64,000 nt of DNA from NCBI GenBank assembly GCA_013152415.1, contig JAADGI010000029.1, positions 1 through 64,000 of the forward strand. The letters run 5' to 3'. Within the stretch, counting starts at the first letter, position 1; the number at the start of each line of letters is the position of its first letter. Under the pieces are notes generated by a model. The model worked only from the letters and a program-made list of their open reading frames with translations, had not been told where the DNA came from and did not search any database. Made by a program: the position numbers and the translations under genes. The stretch comes from Gammaproteobacteria bacterium. GTDB taxonomy: Bacteria; Pseudomonadota; Gammaproteobacteria; HyVt-429. Below, piece by piece: positions 16,077-26,804 of the stretch.

Positions 16077-18302
16077 TCATTGTTGGCGACGCCGCACCTC
16101 AGTAACATTAGGGAGTTGGGTCATGCGGCCCAAGACCCGGCTCAGCTTATCCAGGTCCGGAATTTCCAAGGTGATCACCATGTGCGTGATATTGGTACGT
16201 TTATCCATCTGGGTATTCACCGCCACCACATTCACCTTTTCATTGGCCAATACTGCGCTAATGTCCCGGAGCAAACCATGGCGGTCATAGGCGATGATCT
16301 CGATATCCACCGGGTAGGTGGCAAGTGCACGGGGCCCCCACTGGACCTCCACCAACCTTTCCTTGCCATCAATAATATAGCGCAGAATATTGGGGCAATC
16401 ACTCCTGTGAATGGTGATGCCACGGCCGTGGGTGATGTAACCGGAAATAGAATCACCGGGTAAGGGCTTGCAACAACCCGCCATATGGGTCAATAAATTT
16501 CCCACCCCCTCTATACTGACCGCCGCAGTGGGACTGCTTGATGTGGAACGGCGCTGTGGCAGGGGCGTTACTTGCTTGTGGGGATCGGATGTCACCAGCG
16601 CCTGGGCGGCACCACTGATCTGGGCATGGCGTATCTCACCACGGCCAATGGCCGCCAACATGTCGTCCACTTTCTTAAACTTCAAACCCTCGGCGATCTT
16701 GTCGTGACCAATGTCACTGACCCCCAAGCGGCGCAATTCACGGTCCAAGGCACTACGACCATCGGTTACATTTTGATCGTAGTTTTGTTGCTTGAACCAG
16801 GCCTGTACCTTGGCCCGGGCCCTGGAGGTGGCTAAATAACCCAGATCACGATTCATCCAGTCACGACTGGGTCCGCCCCTTTTCACCGTGAGTACTTCCA
16901 CTTGCTCGCCGGTCTTGAGACGATAGGTCAGAGGCACCATGCGACCGTTGACCTTGGCACCCCGGCAACGGTGGCCCACTTCGGTATGGATGCGATAGGC
17001 AAAATCCAGGGGGGTCGCCCCCAGAGGTAAGTCGATCACCATACCCACCGGGGTAAACACATAGACCCGGTCTTCAAACACTTCTGACTTAAATTGATCG
17101 ACAAAATCACTGGCGTCGGCAACCTCGTCTTTCCACTCCAATAACTGCCTTAGCCAGGCAATTTTGTCGTCAAAACCAGAATCAGCTCCGGAATCAATCT
17201 TGGCGCCTTCTTTGTATCGCCAATGGGCGGCAATACCCAATTCCGACTGACGGTGCATGCCATAAGTACGAATCTGCACTTCAATGGTCTTGCCCATGGG
17301 ACCCACCACTGCGGTATGGATCGATTGATAATTATTTTCCTTGGGGGTGGCTACATAGTCATCAAATTCACCGGCGATATAGGGCCACTGGGAATGCACT
17401 ACCCCCAGTGCGGCATAACAAGCCTTGATGTCATCCACCAACACCCGCACCGCTAAAATATCGAAGATGTTTTCAAACGAGACATGTTTGCGCTGCATCT
17501 TGCGCCAAATGCTATAGATATGTTTGGGTCGTCCGCTTACTTCGGCATCGACACCCGCTTCATGCAACTCCGCGCACAGGGTCTCCACAAAGCCTTCCAC
17601 AAAGCGTTCCCGGTCTACGCGACGCTCTGAAAGCCAACCTGCTATCTGTTGGTAGGATTCAGGATCTAAATAACGAAATGACAGATCTTCCAATTCCCAC
17701 TTCACCTGCCAAATCCCCAGGCGATTGGCCAGGGGCGCAAAGATATCCAGGGTCTCTTGGGCGATAGCGCGTTGACGGGTCTCGGACAGGGCACCCAGGG
17801 TACGCATATTATGGAGCCGATCGGCAAGCTTGATGAGCACCACGCGCACGTCCTGGACCATAGCCAACAACATCTTGCGCAGGCTCTCGGCCTCGGCATG
17901 GACCTTGAAGGCCTTCTGGGAGGGACTGGAAAAGTTCTGGATCACGTCCATCTTGGTCACCCCATCCACCAAAATGGCCACCTCCTCACCGAACTGTTCA
18001 CGGATCTGATTGAGACTGACATCGCTGTCTTCCACCACATCGTGGAGCATGGCAGCGGCCACCGTGGCGGCATCGAGATGAATAGAGTCCAGAATGCGCG
18101 CCACTGCCATAGCATGACTTACATAGGGTTCACCGGAAGCCCGGTACTGGCCCGCATGGGCCGCCAGGGCCAACATCCCGGCCTTTTGGATCAAGGCCAT
18201 CTCCGTTTCATCCCTTACTCCGGCCACCTCCTGTAACCACAGGTCTAAACGCTCTGCGGCATCAGTATCTGTCATGATGGCCTCATACGGCTGTGTCTTC
18301 AT
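16077..18302 (-). CDS. RelA/SpoT family (p)ppGpp synthetase, HD + synthetase + TGS + ACT
   Basis: 741 aa; HDVVED (18027-18044), GEFDDYVATPKENNYQSIHTAVVGP, TGS PVGMVIDLPLGATPLDFAYRIHTEVGHRCRGAKVNG, C-terminal ACT. Confidence 0.93.
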   Translation of the reverse strand: MKTQPYEAIMTDTDAAERLDLWLQEVAGVRDETEMALIQKAGMLALAAHAGQYRASGEPYVSHAMAVARILDSIHLDAATVAAAMLHDVVEDSDVSLNQIREQFGEEVAILVDGVTKMDVIQNFSSPSQKAFKVHAEAESLRKMLLAMVQDVRVVLIKLADRLHNMRTLGALSETRQRAIAQETLDIFAPLANRLGIWQVKWELEDLSFRYLDPESYQQIAGWLSERRVDRERFVEGFVETLCAELHEAGVDAEVSGRPKHIYSIWRKMQRKHVSFENIFDILAVRVLVDDIKACYAALGVVHSQWPYIAGEFDDYVATPKENNYQSIHTAVVGPMGKTIEVQIRTYGMHRQSELGIAAHWRYKEGAKIDSGADSGFDDKIAWLRQLLEWKDEVADASDFVDQFKSEVFEDRVYVFTPVGMVIDLPLGATPLDFAYRIHTEVGHRCRGAKVNGRMVPLTYRLKTGEQVEVLTVKRGGPSRDWMNRDLGYLATSRARAKVQAWFKQQNYDQNVTDGRSALDRELRRLGVSDIGHDKIAEGLKFKKVDDMLAAIGRGEIRHAQISGAAQALVTSDPHKQVTPLPQRRSTSSSPTAAVSIEGVGNLLTHMAGCCKPLPGDSISGYITHGRGITIHRSDCPNILRYIIDGKERLVEVQWGPRALATYPVDIEIIAYDRHGLLRDISAVLANEKVNVVAVNTQMDKRTNITHMVITLEIPDLDKLSRVLGRMTQLPNVTEVRRRQQ

Positions 18303-18700
18303 ACTTCCCCGTTACAAATCCATGTCTGATTCACCCACCTATCTTAGCCCAGTTGCCAATATTTTTTTTACGCCCCCAAAAACCGGCCCCAAGTGTGTGC
18401 CCAATAGCCTTACCAGTAGCCTTAAATAGACCCTGAGATTTTGAGCATTCGTTTATCCCGCACATCAAGGCGGACCTACAGGGGACGGTTTACACGGCGA
18501 TTGGGCGATCAATCTGGGCCATCAATAGACCCACAATCGACTGAATCGGCGCAAAGTAATTGTTTGGCGTAGTTTTTGCTTACTTCTTGTGTCAATCAGC
18601 CTTTTCTAAAGGCTCAAATGTAAGGGTGCCATCAAAACCAGGGCCGCCCGGGGTCCAGATGTGATTCAAAAACAATGTAGTACTAACTGGGTTAAATAAA

Positions 18701-20398
18701 ATGAAATTCCTGACTCATAGTCTGTTGTCCAAGATGATCATCCCCATCCTGGTGATTTTTGGTCTTGCTCTCGTTTTCCTGATCTATTACATCCCCCGTG
18801 AGATTGATGCCCGCATGGTAGAACAGGCGAAGTTTGCCGGCCAGCAGACCGCCACTCAGTTCAAGGCCTTACGTAAATACTACGTCAAAAATATAGTGAA
18901 TAAAGTCGTCAAAGGCTCAGACTTGCGCCCGGCAATCAATCATAAGGACAACGAAAAGACGTTCCCATTACCGGCGACCCTGATACACGACCTCAGCGAT
19001 ATATTAAAGAACGAAGGCACACAGGTGTCATTGTACAGCGCCTACCCCTTTCCAAATCGCAAACAACGAAAACTGGATGCGTTCCAGAGTAGTGCGTGGG
19101 AACATTTAAAAAAAGACCCCGAGTCGGTCCATCTGAAAAAGGAGAAGCTCAATGGCAATACTTATTTAAGAATCGCCATAGCCGACAGGATGGTTGCGGA
19201 TACGTGTGTCCGCTGTCACAACTCCCACCCCCAAACACCAAAGAATGACTGGAAGTTGGGCGATGTACGTGGAGTATTGGAGATACGCAGTGACATCTCT
19301 ACACAGGTAGCCGCCAACAATACGACCAGTATTAAAATAATTGCGGTACTCATCCTGGTTCTGGTGGCTATCATCGCAACGATTGTTGTCGTTTATCGGC
19401 GTGTCGTCACGCACAAGCTGGATCAGGTGCGCAACACACTCGAACAACTGGCAAAGGGTGAAGGAGACCTCACGGTCCGCATCGATGAAGTGGGTAATGA
19501 TGAAATCACGGACGTGGCCCATTGGATCAATGAGTTTTTAGGCCAGCATCGAAACTTCATTAATCAGATTGCCGATTCCACCGCACAACTTGCGGCGTCG
19601 GCCGAGGAGTTGGCAGCCATCACTGTTGAGACCAGCACAGGACTCAGCTCTCAGGAAACACAGACCGATATGGTGGCCACCGCCGTAAACGAAATGGCGG
19701 CCACCGTTCAGGAAGTGGCCACCAACGCTGCCAACGCCGAATCGGCAGCGAAGGAAGCCGACCGAGAGGCACAGGGCGGACGGGCTGTCGTCAGTCAGAG
19801 CGCCGAGTCCATTCGATTACTGGCACAAGAAGTTGAGAATGCCTCGGATGTGATCAAACACCTGCACTCCGATAGTGAAGACATCGGTGGTGTCCTCGAT
19901 GTCATCAAAGGTATCGCCGAACAAACCAATCTGTTGGCCCTGAATGCAGCGATTGAGGCCGCACGGGCGGGGGAAAAGGGCCGTGGTTTCGCTGTGGTGG
20001 CAGACGAGGTAAGAACTCTCGCCAGTCGAACCCAGCAGTCCACCAACGAGATACAGGAAATGATCGAACGCCTGCAACAGGGCACCCAAAATGCCGTTGA
20101 GGTCATGGAGAGAGGCCGGGCAGCGGCAGAAGCCAGTGTCGAACAGTCGGCTGAGGCTGGCAATTCACTGGATGCCATTACCCGGACAGTGAGCCGCATC
20201 TCCGAGATTAACGTCCAGATTGCCAGTGCTGCGGAGGAACAGAGCACCGTAGCAGAAGAAATCAACAGGAATGTCATTAGTATTAACGATATTGCCCAAC
20301 AAACCTCCAATGGCGGACAAAATATTACCCAGGCAAGCGAAGAATTGACCAAGCTGGCCCACACCTTACAAAAGGCTATCGGTCGCTACAAATATTAA
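18701..20398 (+). CDS. Methyl-accepting chemotaxis protein with N-terminal Tll0287-like (DUF3365) heme-binding sensor
   Basis: 565 aa; CVRCH (CXXCH, 19205-19219), HAMP, and MCP signalling hairpin [40 protein letters not shown]. Confidence 0.92.
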   Translation: MKFLTHSLLSKMIIPILVIFGLALVFLIYYIPREIDARMVEQAKFAGQQTATQFKALRKYYVKNIVNKVVKGSDLRPAINHKDNEKTFPLPATLIHDLSDILKNEGTQVSLYSAYPFPNRKQRKLDAFQSSAWEHLKKDPESVHLKKEKLNGNTYLRIAIADRMVADTCVRCHNSHPQTPKNDWKLGDVRGVLEIRSDISTQVAANNTTSIKIIAVLILVLVAIIATIVVVYRRVVTHKLDQVRNTLEQLAKGEGDLTVRIDEVGNDEITDVAHWINEFLGQHRNFINQIADSTAQLAASAEELAAITVETSTGLSSQETQTDMVATAVNEMAATVQEVATNAANAESAAKEADREAQGGRAVVSQSAESIRLLAQEVENASDVIKHLHSDSEDIGGVLDVIKGIAEQTNLLALNAAIEAARAGEKGRGFAVVADEVRTLASRTQQSTNEIQEMIERLQQGTQNAVEVMERGRAAAEASVEQSAEAGNSLDAITRTVSRISEINVQIASAAEEQSTVAEEINRNVISINDIAQQTSNGGQNITQASEELTKLAHTLQKAIGRYKY

Positions 20399-20428
20399 CT
20401 GTCCCACATGCGTCGTCGCCCCCGGCAC

Positions 20429-20463
20429 CCCCTCCAAAGGATTTTTTTGCCCTTTGGAGGAGA
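20429..20463. terminator. Stem-loop downstream of the MCP gene
   Basis: CCTCCAAAGG-ATTTTTTTGC-CCTTTGGAGG perfect 10-bp stem; U-tract is in the loop, so not a classical intrinsic terminator. Confidence 0.45.
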
Positions 20464-20653
20464 TCTATCCAGGCCCCATCTAAGCTGATTTCTTTGGTTG
20501 GCACTATCATTGTGCATCTGCTTGGTCGCGCAAACATAAGCGACATCCTTAACGTTCCCCTGGAACCCGCTTCCCTGTAAAGTACACGGCCTTTCGCAGC
20601 AGTGACATTCACAACTGTAGTCCCATGATGACACGAACCGGGAATCGCTTTAA

Positions 20654-22333
20654 ATGAGTTTTGTAAACGGCCTTCACTTTAATAATATCCGTGGCGATAT
20701 CTATGGTGGCCTTACCGCTGCCGTAGTCGCCCTGCCCCTGGCCCTGGCCTTTGGGGTCTCTTCCGGTGCCGGCCCTATCGCCGGTGTCTACGGTGCCATC
20801 TTTGTGGGTTTTTTTGCCGCCCTTTTTGGCGGTACTCCGGCCCAGGTCTCGGGTCCCACCGGTCCCATGACCGTGGTGATGGCACTTATATTCACCCAAT
20901 ACACCGCCATGTTTCCAAACGACCCAGGCCACGGTGCTGCCCTGGCCTTCACCGTGGTCGTCATGGGCGGATTATTTCAGATACTCTTTGGCGTGATCAA
21001 GATCGGACGTTTTATTCAACTGGTCCCTCACCCGGTGACATCCGGATTCATGAGTGGCATCGGGGTGATCATTATTTTGCTGCAACTGGGGCCCTTACTC
21101 GGACACGCCACGACGGGCGGGCCTCTAAGCTCAGCCCAGGCCCTGCCTGAGATCTTTGCCAACCCCGCAGTTTATGCCTTATTGCTGGGCTTGCTGTCTT
21201 TGGCAATCGTCTACTTCCTGCCCAAACGCATTAACCAGATAATCCCTTCGCCACTGGTGGCACTATTAGCAGGCACTGGGACGCTTTTGCTTTTTATCCC
21301 CGAGGGCGAGGTAAGTCTCCTCGGTGAGGTCCCCACCGGCCTGCCCGGCCTGCACCTGCCGATACTCAACCTGGACTGGAGCCTGTTGACGGACATGGTG
21401 AAGTCAGCATTGGTATTAGCCATGCTCGGCACCATCGACTCCCTGCTGACTTCTTTAGTAGCCGACAATATCACCCGCACCCACCATAAATCCGACCGTG
21501 AGTTGATCGGTCAGGGTATTGGCAATACCGTGGCGGGATTATTTGGTGGCCTGCCGGGAGCCGGTGCCACCATGCGCACCGTAGTCAATGTACATGCCGG
21601 GGGACGTACACCCCTATCCGGTGCCTTGCACGCATTGATCCTTTTGGCGGTGGTGCTGGGTGCAGGTGGATTGGCACAGTATATTCCCCACGCGGTGCTC
21701 GCCGGAATTCTGATTAAGGTCGGCACCGACATCATCGACTGGGATTATCTGAAGCGATTGCGCAATGCACCCAAGGCCGGCGTGGCAATCATGTTTGTGG
21801 TGTTTTTTGTTACCGTCTTCGTGGACCTCATCTCAGCCGTTGCTATCGGCATGGTCATGGCCAGCTTTCTCTTTCTGCAACGCATGACCGACCTGCAGGT
21901 AAAAAGCATTACCGCGATTAACCATCCCCATGAAGAGGCACCACTGACCGATCACGAGGCCACTATCCTTGGCGAAACCAAAGGCCAGATTCTGCTCTAC
22001 CATATGGAAGGTCCTCTGAGCTTTGGCGCCGCCAAAGGCATGGTTAAACGCTGGGCCGAATTCAATGACTACCAGGCTCTGGTGATGGACCTGACCGATG
22101 TGCCGGCGCTCGACTTTACCGCCACCCGTGCCATTGATGACATGATCAGCGACACCCTGGCGATGAAACGCGTTGTATTTCTGGTCAGCGCACGACCCAG
22201 GGTTATGAAGTTTTTGGTATCGCAAGGTGTCATTGCCAAACTCAACCCAAATCACATACACAAAACCCGAGTCGGTGCCTTGTGTCACGCTGCCCAAATA
22301 TTAGACTTTGAACCCGAGGGCTGTGAGACCTAA
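20654..22333 (+). CDS. SulP family inorganic anion transporter with STAS domain
   Basis: 559 aa; GPTGPMTVVMALIFTQY, IGQGIGNTVAGLFGGLPGAGATMRTVVNVHAGGRTPLSG. Confidence 0.9.
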   Translation: MSFVNGLHFNNIRGDIYGGLTAAVVALPLALAFGVSSGAGPIAGVYGAIFVGFFAALFGGTPAQVSGPTGPMTVVMALIFTQYTAMFPNDPGHGAALAFTVVVMGGLFQILFGVIKIGRFIQLVPHPVTSGFMSGIGVIIILLQLGPLLGHATTGGPLSSAQALPEIFANPAVYALLLGLLSLAIVYFLPKRINQIIPSPLVALLAGTGTLLLFIPEGEVSLLGEVPTGLPGLHLPILNLDWSLLTDMVKSALVLAMLGTIDSLLTSLVADNITRTHHKSDRELIGQGIGNTVAGLFGGLPGAGATMRTVVNVHAGGRTPLSGALHALILLAVVLGAGGLAQYIPHAVLAGILIKVGTDIIDWDYLKRLRNAPKAGVAIMFVVFFVTVFVDLISAVAIGMVMASFLFLQRMTDLQVKSITAINHPHEEAPLTDHEATILGETKGQILLYHMEGPLSFGAAKGMVKRWAEFNDYQALVMDLTDVPALDFTATRAIDDMISDTLAMKRVVFLVSARPRVMKFLVSQGVIAKLNPNHIHKTRVGALCHAAQILDFEPEGCET

Positions 22334-22364
22334 GTTTTATAGTGATCCGGGAGAAACTGGAAAA

Positions 22365-24512
22365 TCAAGCAGATTGCGGGCTCAACGGACAATCTTTGGC
22401 GTGGCCTTCACCGAGTTCCACCCATATATGCCTTAAGGCATGATCTTCACTACGGAAAAACCGCTCACTCCCCGCTTTGTCATAAAAACCGGAACGCTTG
22501 AGCACATCCAAGGCCTGGCGCTTGAGTCCGGCAAACAACATCTCGATGCCTATACTTTCGAGGCGTTCTACCAAGACGGTAAGCATCTCCTCACCGGTGG
22601 CATCAATATAGTTAATTCCATCCGACACCACGACGACATAGCGCAATTCAGGCTTTTGTGAACTGCGCTCCAATACCTTATCTTCAAAATAACTGGTATT
22701 GGCAAAATATAATGAGCCATCAAAACGTATCATGGAGATATTCGGGCAAGTTTCCAGATCATAGAGTTCTGCATCACGAAAGGTCCCGTCTTTGTGCCGG
22801 CCCAGTATAGCGACCCGAGGGCGCATGGTACGAAACAGATACAAACCCAAGGCCATACCGGCACCCATAATGATGCCGTAGTCCAAATGAGGCGCCAGCG
22901 CCAGGGTCAGGAAAAAACTGGCGGCGGCCACAAAACCGTCATAAGGTTGTGCCTTCCAAATATGCACAAAGGCCTTGGGGTGAACCAGACCGGCTACCGC
23001 CATCATGATGACCGCCGCCAGGGTGGCCTGGGGCAGGTGATAAAGTAACGGGGTAAAAAATAACAACACCGCCACCACCACAAAGGTGGTGACTACCGAT
23101 GAGAAACCGGTTATGGCCCCCGCACCGATATTCACTGCGGATCGTGAGAATGACCCGGATACCGGATAGCTCTGAAACAAACTGCCGACAATATTACCCA
23201 GCCCCTGGCCGATCAATTCCTGATTGGCATCAACACGTTGACGGGTACGCGTCGCCATGGCCTTGGCTATGGAGATGGCTTCCATAAAGCCAAGCAAGGC
23301 GATGGTGATGGCGGCAGGGATAAGCTGAACCATAACACCGATATTAAATTCTGGAATTCTGAATGCGGGTAGCCCCTGTGGAACCTTGCCGACTACTGCG
23401 CCACCCCCGCTGAGGACGAGCTCACCTTTGCTGTTAATCAGCGATAAATGCCACAGATGGCCGTCGGTCTGGAGTCCCTTGGGTAATTCGTCATTCAAGT
23501 AGTAATGTGCCAGACCATCTTTTTTTGATAGCGCCTGCCTGAACCGCACTGCCTTGAGTTCATCGAGTTCTGACTTAATGGTCCTTTTACGCCGCTCCTT
23601 TTTTAAACGCAAAGAATCCAGACGGTGCTTGGCATCTAAGGTGTGAGTGTTGTCGAGCCCATGCTCCGCCAAGGTCGCATCAAACTCTTGAGTCGCCACC
23701 TGTAAAAGTTCATCAAACTCGATAAACTCTTTACGTGCACTGATCTGGCGAATGACCAGATCCCTTAAGGTGGAATTCACAATCTGTTTGGTCTTTACCT
23801 TCTCTATTCGCTCAAAGTTGGTGAAATAGGAAATCAGGGTCGTCACCACCACCGCAATCAACACATAGGGCAAGCGTGGCAAAAAGCGGCCTACCAGGAT
23901 AATGATCGAGAACGCCAACACCGCAAGACCAAGGGTAGGCCAGTGAGTGCTGTGAACAATAGCAACAAGCGTATTCCATATAGTCTCGGCATAGTAGGCC
24001 CCCTTTTCTGCATGCACCCCAAAGACCTTGCTCAACTGTGATGTGGCAATGATAATCGCGGCGGCATTGGTAAAACCCACAATGACAGGATGAGCCAGAA
24101 AATTAACCAAGGCACCTAGCCTGAGCATTCCCAAACACAGTTCAAATATGCCCACCATAAGTGACAAGGTGATGGCGTAAGCAATAAAGCCTTCGGTCCC
24201 CGCAGTGGCCAGGGGCTCCAGGGCCGCAGCGGTAAGAATGGAAACGATAGCCACCGGCCCGGTCTGCAACTGGCGGGAAGAACCAAACAGGGCCGATACC
24301 ATGGGAGGCATGAAGGCAGCATATAACCCATAGTAGGCTGGCATACCCGCCAACTGGGCATAGGCCATAGACTGGGGTATCAACACCAGGGCAACGGTAA
24401 TGCCGGCCATAACGTCGGTGCGCAACACACTCTTGTCACGCAATTCACCGAGCCAGGCCGAGGCTGGAAACAAACGCCTCACCCACAAATGCAGGACAGT
24501 GCTATTGATCAC
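22365..24512 (-). CDS. SulP family inorganic anion transporter with STAS domain and a long central insertion
   Basis: 715 aa; VLIPQSMAYAQLAGMPAYYGLYAAFMPPMVSALFGSSRQLQTGPVAIVS; C-terminal STAS; ~140-aa charged insertion around 23395-23820. Confidence 0.92.
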   Translation of the reverse strand: MINSTVLHLWVRRLFPASAWLGELRDKSVLRTDVMAGITVALVLIPQSMAYAQLAGMPAYYGLYAAFMPPMVSALFGSSRQLQTGPVAIVSILTAAALEPLATAGTEGFIAYAITLSLMVGIFELCLGMLRLGALVNFLAHPVIVGFTNAAAIIIATSQLSKVFGVHAEKGAYYAETIWNTLVAIVHSTHWPTLGLAVLAFSIIILVGRFLPRLPYVLIAVVVTTLISYFTNFERIEKVKTKQIVNSTLRDLVIRQISARKEFIEFDELLQVATQEFDATLAEHGLDNTHTLDAKHRLDSLRLKKERRKRTIKSELDELKAVRFRQALSKKDGLAHYYLNDELPKGLQTDGHLWHLSLINSKGELVLSGGGAVVGKVPQGLPAFRIPEFNIGVMVQLIPAAITIALLGFMEAISIAKAMATRTRQRVDANQELIGQGLGNIVGSLFQSYPVSGSFSRSAVNIGAGAITGFSSVVTTFVVVAVLLFFTPLLYHLPQATLAAVIMMAVAGLVHPKAFVHIWKAQPYDGFVAAASFFLTLALAPHLDYGIIMGAGMALGLYLFRTMRPRVAILGRHKDGTFRDAELYDLETCPNISMIRFDGSLYFANTSYFEDKVLERSSQKPELRYVVVVSDGINYIDATGEEMLTVLVERLESIGIEMLFAGLKRQALDVLKRSGFYDKAGSERFFRSEDHALRHIWVELGEGHAKDCPLSPQSA

Positions 24513-24713
24513 TTTGGAACAACACAGAAACGAACGCAGGAATAGGATTATGCACGATACTCAATCTTAGCCATGTGTATGTTATACAGCCTGCAACAAC
24601 TTCAAACCAACATTGATGACCTTTCCAGAAGGGGGGGTCTGTTAGAAGTAAGCCGGATTTATTTCTTACTGGTTTCAACGACATGCGTGATGAAACGCGA
24701 CTACAAAACTATC

Positions 24714-25808
24714 CTATCCACGACTTTGATGCAAGCTTGGGCGGCTCTCCCGCCTGCTGTCATCGCGGTACGCCACCAGCTCGCGCAACACACTGGTGGC
24801 ATAGCTTCCAGCGGCCAAATCGAATTGCAGGATGAGCTGTTGATCCATCCATTCCCAGGTGAAATTTTTGACCGGACAACGTAAAGATCGGCGTGCCGAT
24901 TCCAGGCCAGCGGCCTCCAGACCTGCACACCAATCTGATAACGGTTCCAAGACCTGTCGCTCCCACTCTACTATTGATGCAGGCAGTGGACCCCGCCCCC
25001 ACAGGGGGCCGGTGGGGTGTATCGCCTGATCCGTAATACGCTCCACTACCGTGTCATCAACGTCATCCTGGTAAAATACATTACGCCGACCGTCAAGTAT
25101 AAATACATCCCCAGGCTGAGCCTTGTTCCAGGTTCCGGCCTCAACCCTTTGTGACAAGACCGCGTTAAACAACATTGAGCGGGCGGCGGAAAAATAGAGC
25201 CCCCGTTGGTGCCGGTTCTTGACTCGCCGCCCCTTAAACAGGGCAACCGCCCAATCGAGATTACGATTCTCGATCCCAAAGCGTTGCTCACCAAAATAGT
25301 TGGGCACCCCCTCCTTGGCGATGACTTGGAGACGCGCCTGCAGCGCCTCGGGTACCACAGCAATATCCCGCAAGCTGATACGAAAGCGGTTAGCCTTGAG
25401 GGCACCAGGCCGAAGCTTACGGCTGTGGCGACGGGTCTCGACTATACGGATATCAGGGGCTTCCAATTGCTGAAGCGGACTCTCTCTGTCCCGAGGGAGG
25501 CGCAGACTAAACCATTGCCTTGTCAGGGCATGACGATCCTTGAGCCCAGCGTAGCCTATATCCACTTTGGGCAGCGACAATAGCTTGGCCAATTGACGAA
25601 TCACCCAGTCGGTATTGGTATTGCGTTTTTCGATTTGCACCAAGAGATGCTCACCACTACCAGTGGGGATGAAGCTCAATTGCTCATCGACAACAAAATC
25701 CTCCGGTGTGCAACGTATGGCCGCCTGGACCTCGGGCCGACCCCAGGCATAGGCCAGATTGAACACCGAAGGTCCAATACTGAATGTCGAAACAGTATCC
25801 ATGAGCAA
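24714..25808 (-). CDS. truD: tRNA pseudouridine(13) synthase TruD
   Basis: 364 aa; EKRNTNTDWVIRQLAK...GYAGLKDRHALTRQWFSL, PNYFGEQRFG. Confidence 0.93.
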   Translation of the reverse strand: MLMDTVSTFSIGPSVFNLAYAWGRPEVQAAIRCTPEDFVVDEQLSFIPTGSGEHLLVQIEKRNTNTDWVIRQLAKLLSLPKVDIGYAGLKDRHALTRQWFSLRLPRDRESPLQQLEAPDIRIVETRRHSRKLRPGALKANRFRISLRDIAVVPEALQARLQVIAKEGVPNYFGEQRFGIENRNLDWAVALFKGRRVKNRHQRGLYFSAARSMLFNAVLSQRVEAGTWNKAQPGDVFILDGRRNVFYQDDVDDTVVERITDQAIHPTGPLWGRGPLPASIVEWERQVLEPLSDWCAGLEAAGLESARRSLRCPVKNFTWEWMDQQLILQFDLAAGSYATSVLRELVAYRDDSRRESRPSLHQSRG

Positions 25809-25888
25809 ATTAAATTGATTTAATAAACTGCATTAGATTCATTACTGCTCTATTCTTACGTAAACTAGACAATGATAAAGGGTTGAAT

Positions 25889-26707
25889 ATGACAGCAAGA
25901 CACTTTCCCCTCATCTTGCCCCCGAGTGAATTGGTCCCTCGACTGGGTGAGGACGATCTGGTCATCGTCGATGTCGATGCGACCGAGTCTTTCCTTCAGG
26001 GGCACATCCCGGGTGCGCTGCACCTGGACTATGCCGACATCATCAAAGTCAGTAAACCCGCCATGGGTTTACTGCCCGATGCTGCACAGGTGTCAAGCGT
26101 CTTGTCCGAATTGGGCATTCAATCTGACAGCCATATCGTCGCCTATGATGATGAGGGTGGTGGCCGAGCCGGCCGCCTGTTATGGACCCTGGCAGCAATG
26201 GGGCACAAGCACTACTCGCTGCTGGATGGGGGTATTCGTGCCTGGCGGCACGACAAATACCCTGTCAATCAGGAGCTAAAAGAAGTCACCAAGAGTCAAT
26301 ACCAGACCACCTTTGCCGGGGACGCCGTTGCAGATCGAGACTATGTATTGGCCCACCTCGACGACAAGAACATTGCCTTACTCGATACCCGTTCGCCACA
26401 AGAGTATCACGGCGAAAAGAAACTCGCCGACCGGGTTGGCCACATCCCCGGTGCGGTCAATTACAATTGGGTCCTGGCCATGGATCACCGTAACAGTCTG
26501 CGGCTACGGCCTGAAACAGAGTTGCGCCAGGAAATGATCGAGCTTGGAGTTACCGAGGACAAGGAGATTATCGTCTATTGTCAGACCCACCACCGCTCTG
26601 CCCACACCTATATCATGCTAAAGGCCCTGGGCTATCCACGGCTACGGGCCTACCCTGGGTCCTGGTCCGAATGGGGCAACCTGGCTGACACGCCCATTGA
26701 GATATAA
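25889..26707 (+). CDS. Sulfurtransferase with two rhodanese domains
   Basis: DVDATESFLQGHIPGALHLDY...YDDEGGGRAGRLLWTL...VYCQTHHRSAHTYIMLKALGY; ATG at 25889 (ORF track uses an upstream TTG). Confidence 0.88.
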   Translation: MTARHFPLILPPSELVPRLGEDDLVIVDVDATESFLQGHIPGALHLDYADIIKVSKPAMGLLPDAAQVSSVLSELGIQSDSHIVAYDDEGGGRAGRLLWTLAAMGHKHYSLLDGGIRAWRHDKYPVNQELKEVTKSQYQTTFAGDAVADRDYVLAHLDDKNIALLDTRSPQEYHGEKKLADRVGHIPGAVNYNWVLAMDHRNSLRLRPETELRQEMIELGVTEDKEIIVYCQTHHRSAHTYIMLKALGYPRLRAYPGSWSEWGNLADTPIEI

Positions 26708-26804
26708 GAAGGACGGTGTTCTCGCAAAGGCGCAAGGAAAGACGGGTATTCCTTCGCTCAAACAATACGAGCAGAAGTTCTGGTAGCGTGGTTCTTAGGG
26801 CCTG

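Noticed and set aside
20429-20463. Classical rho-independent terminator after the MCP gene
   Set aside because: The T-run is in the loop, not after the stem; kept only as a stem-loop.
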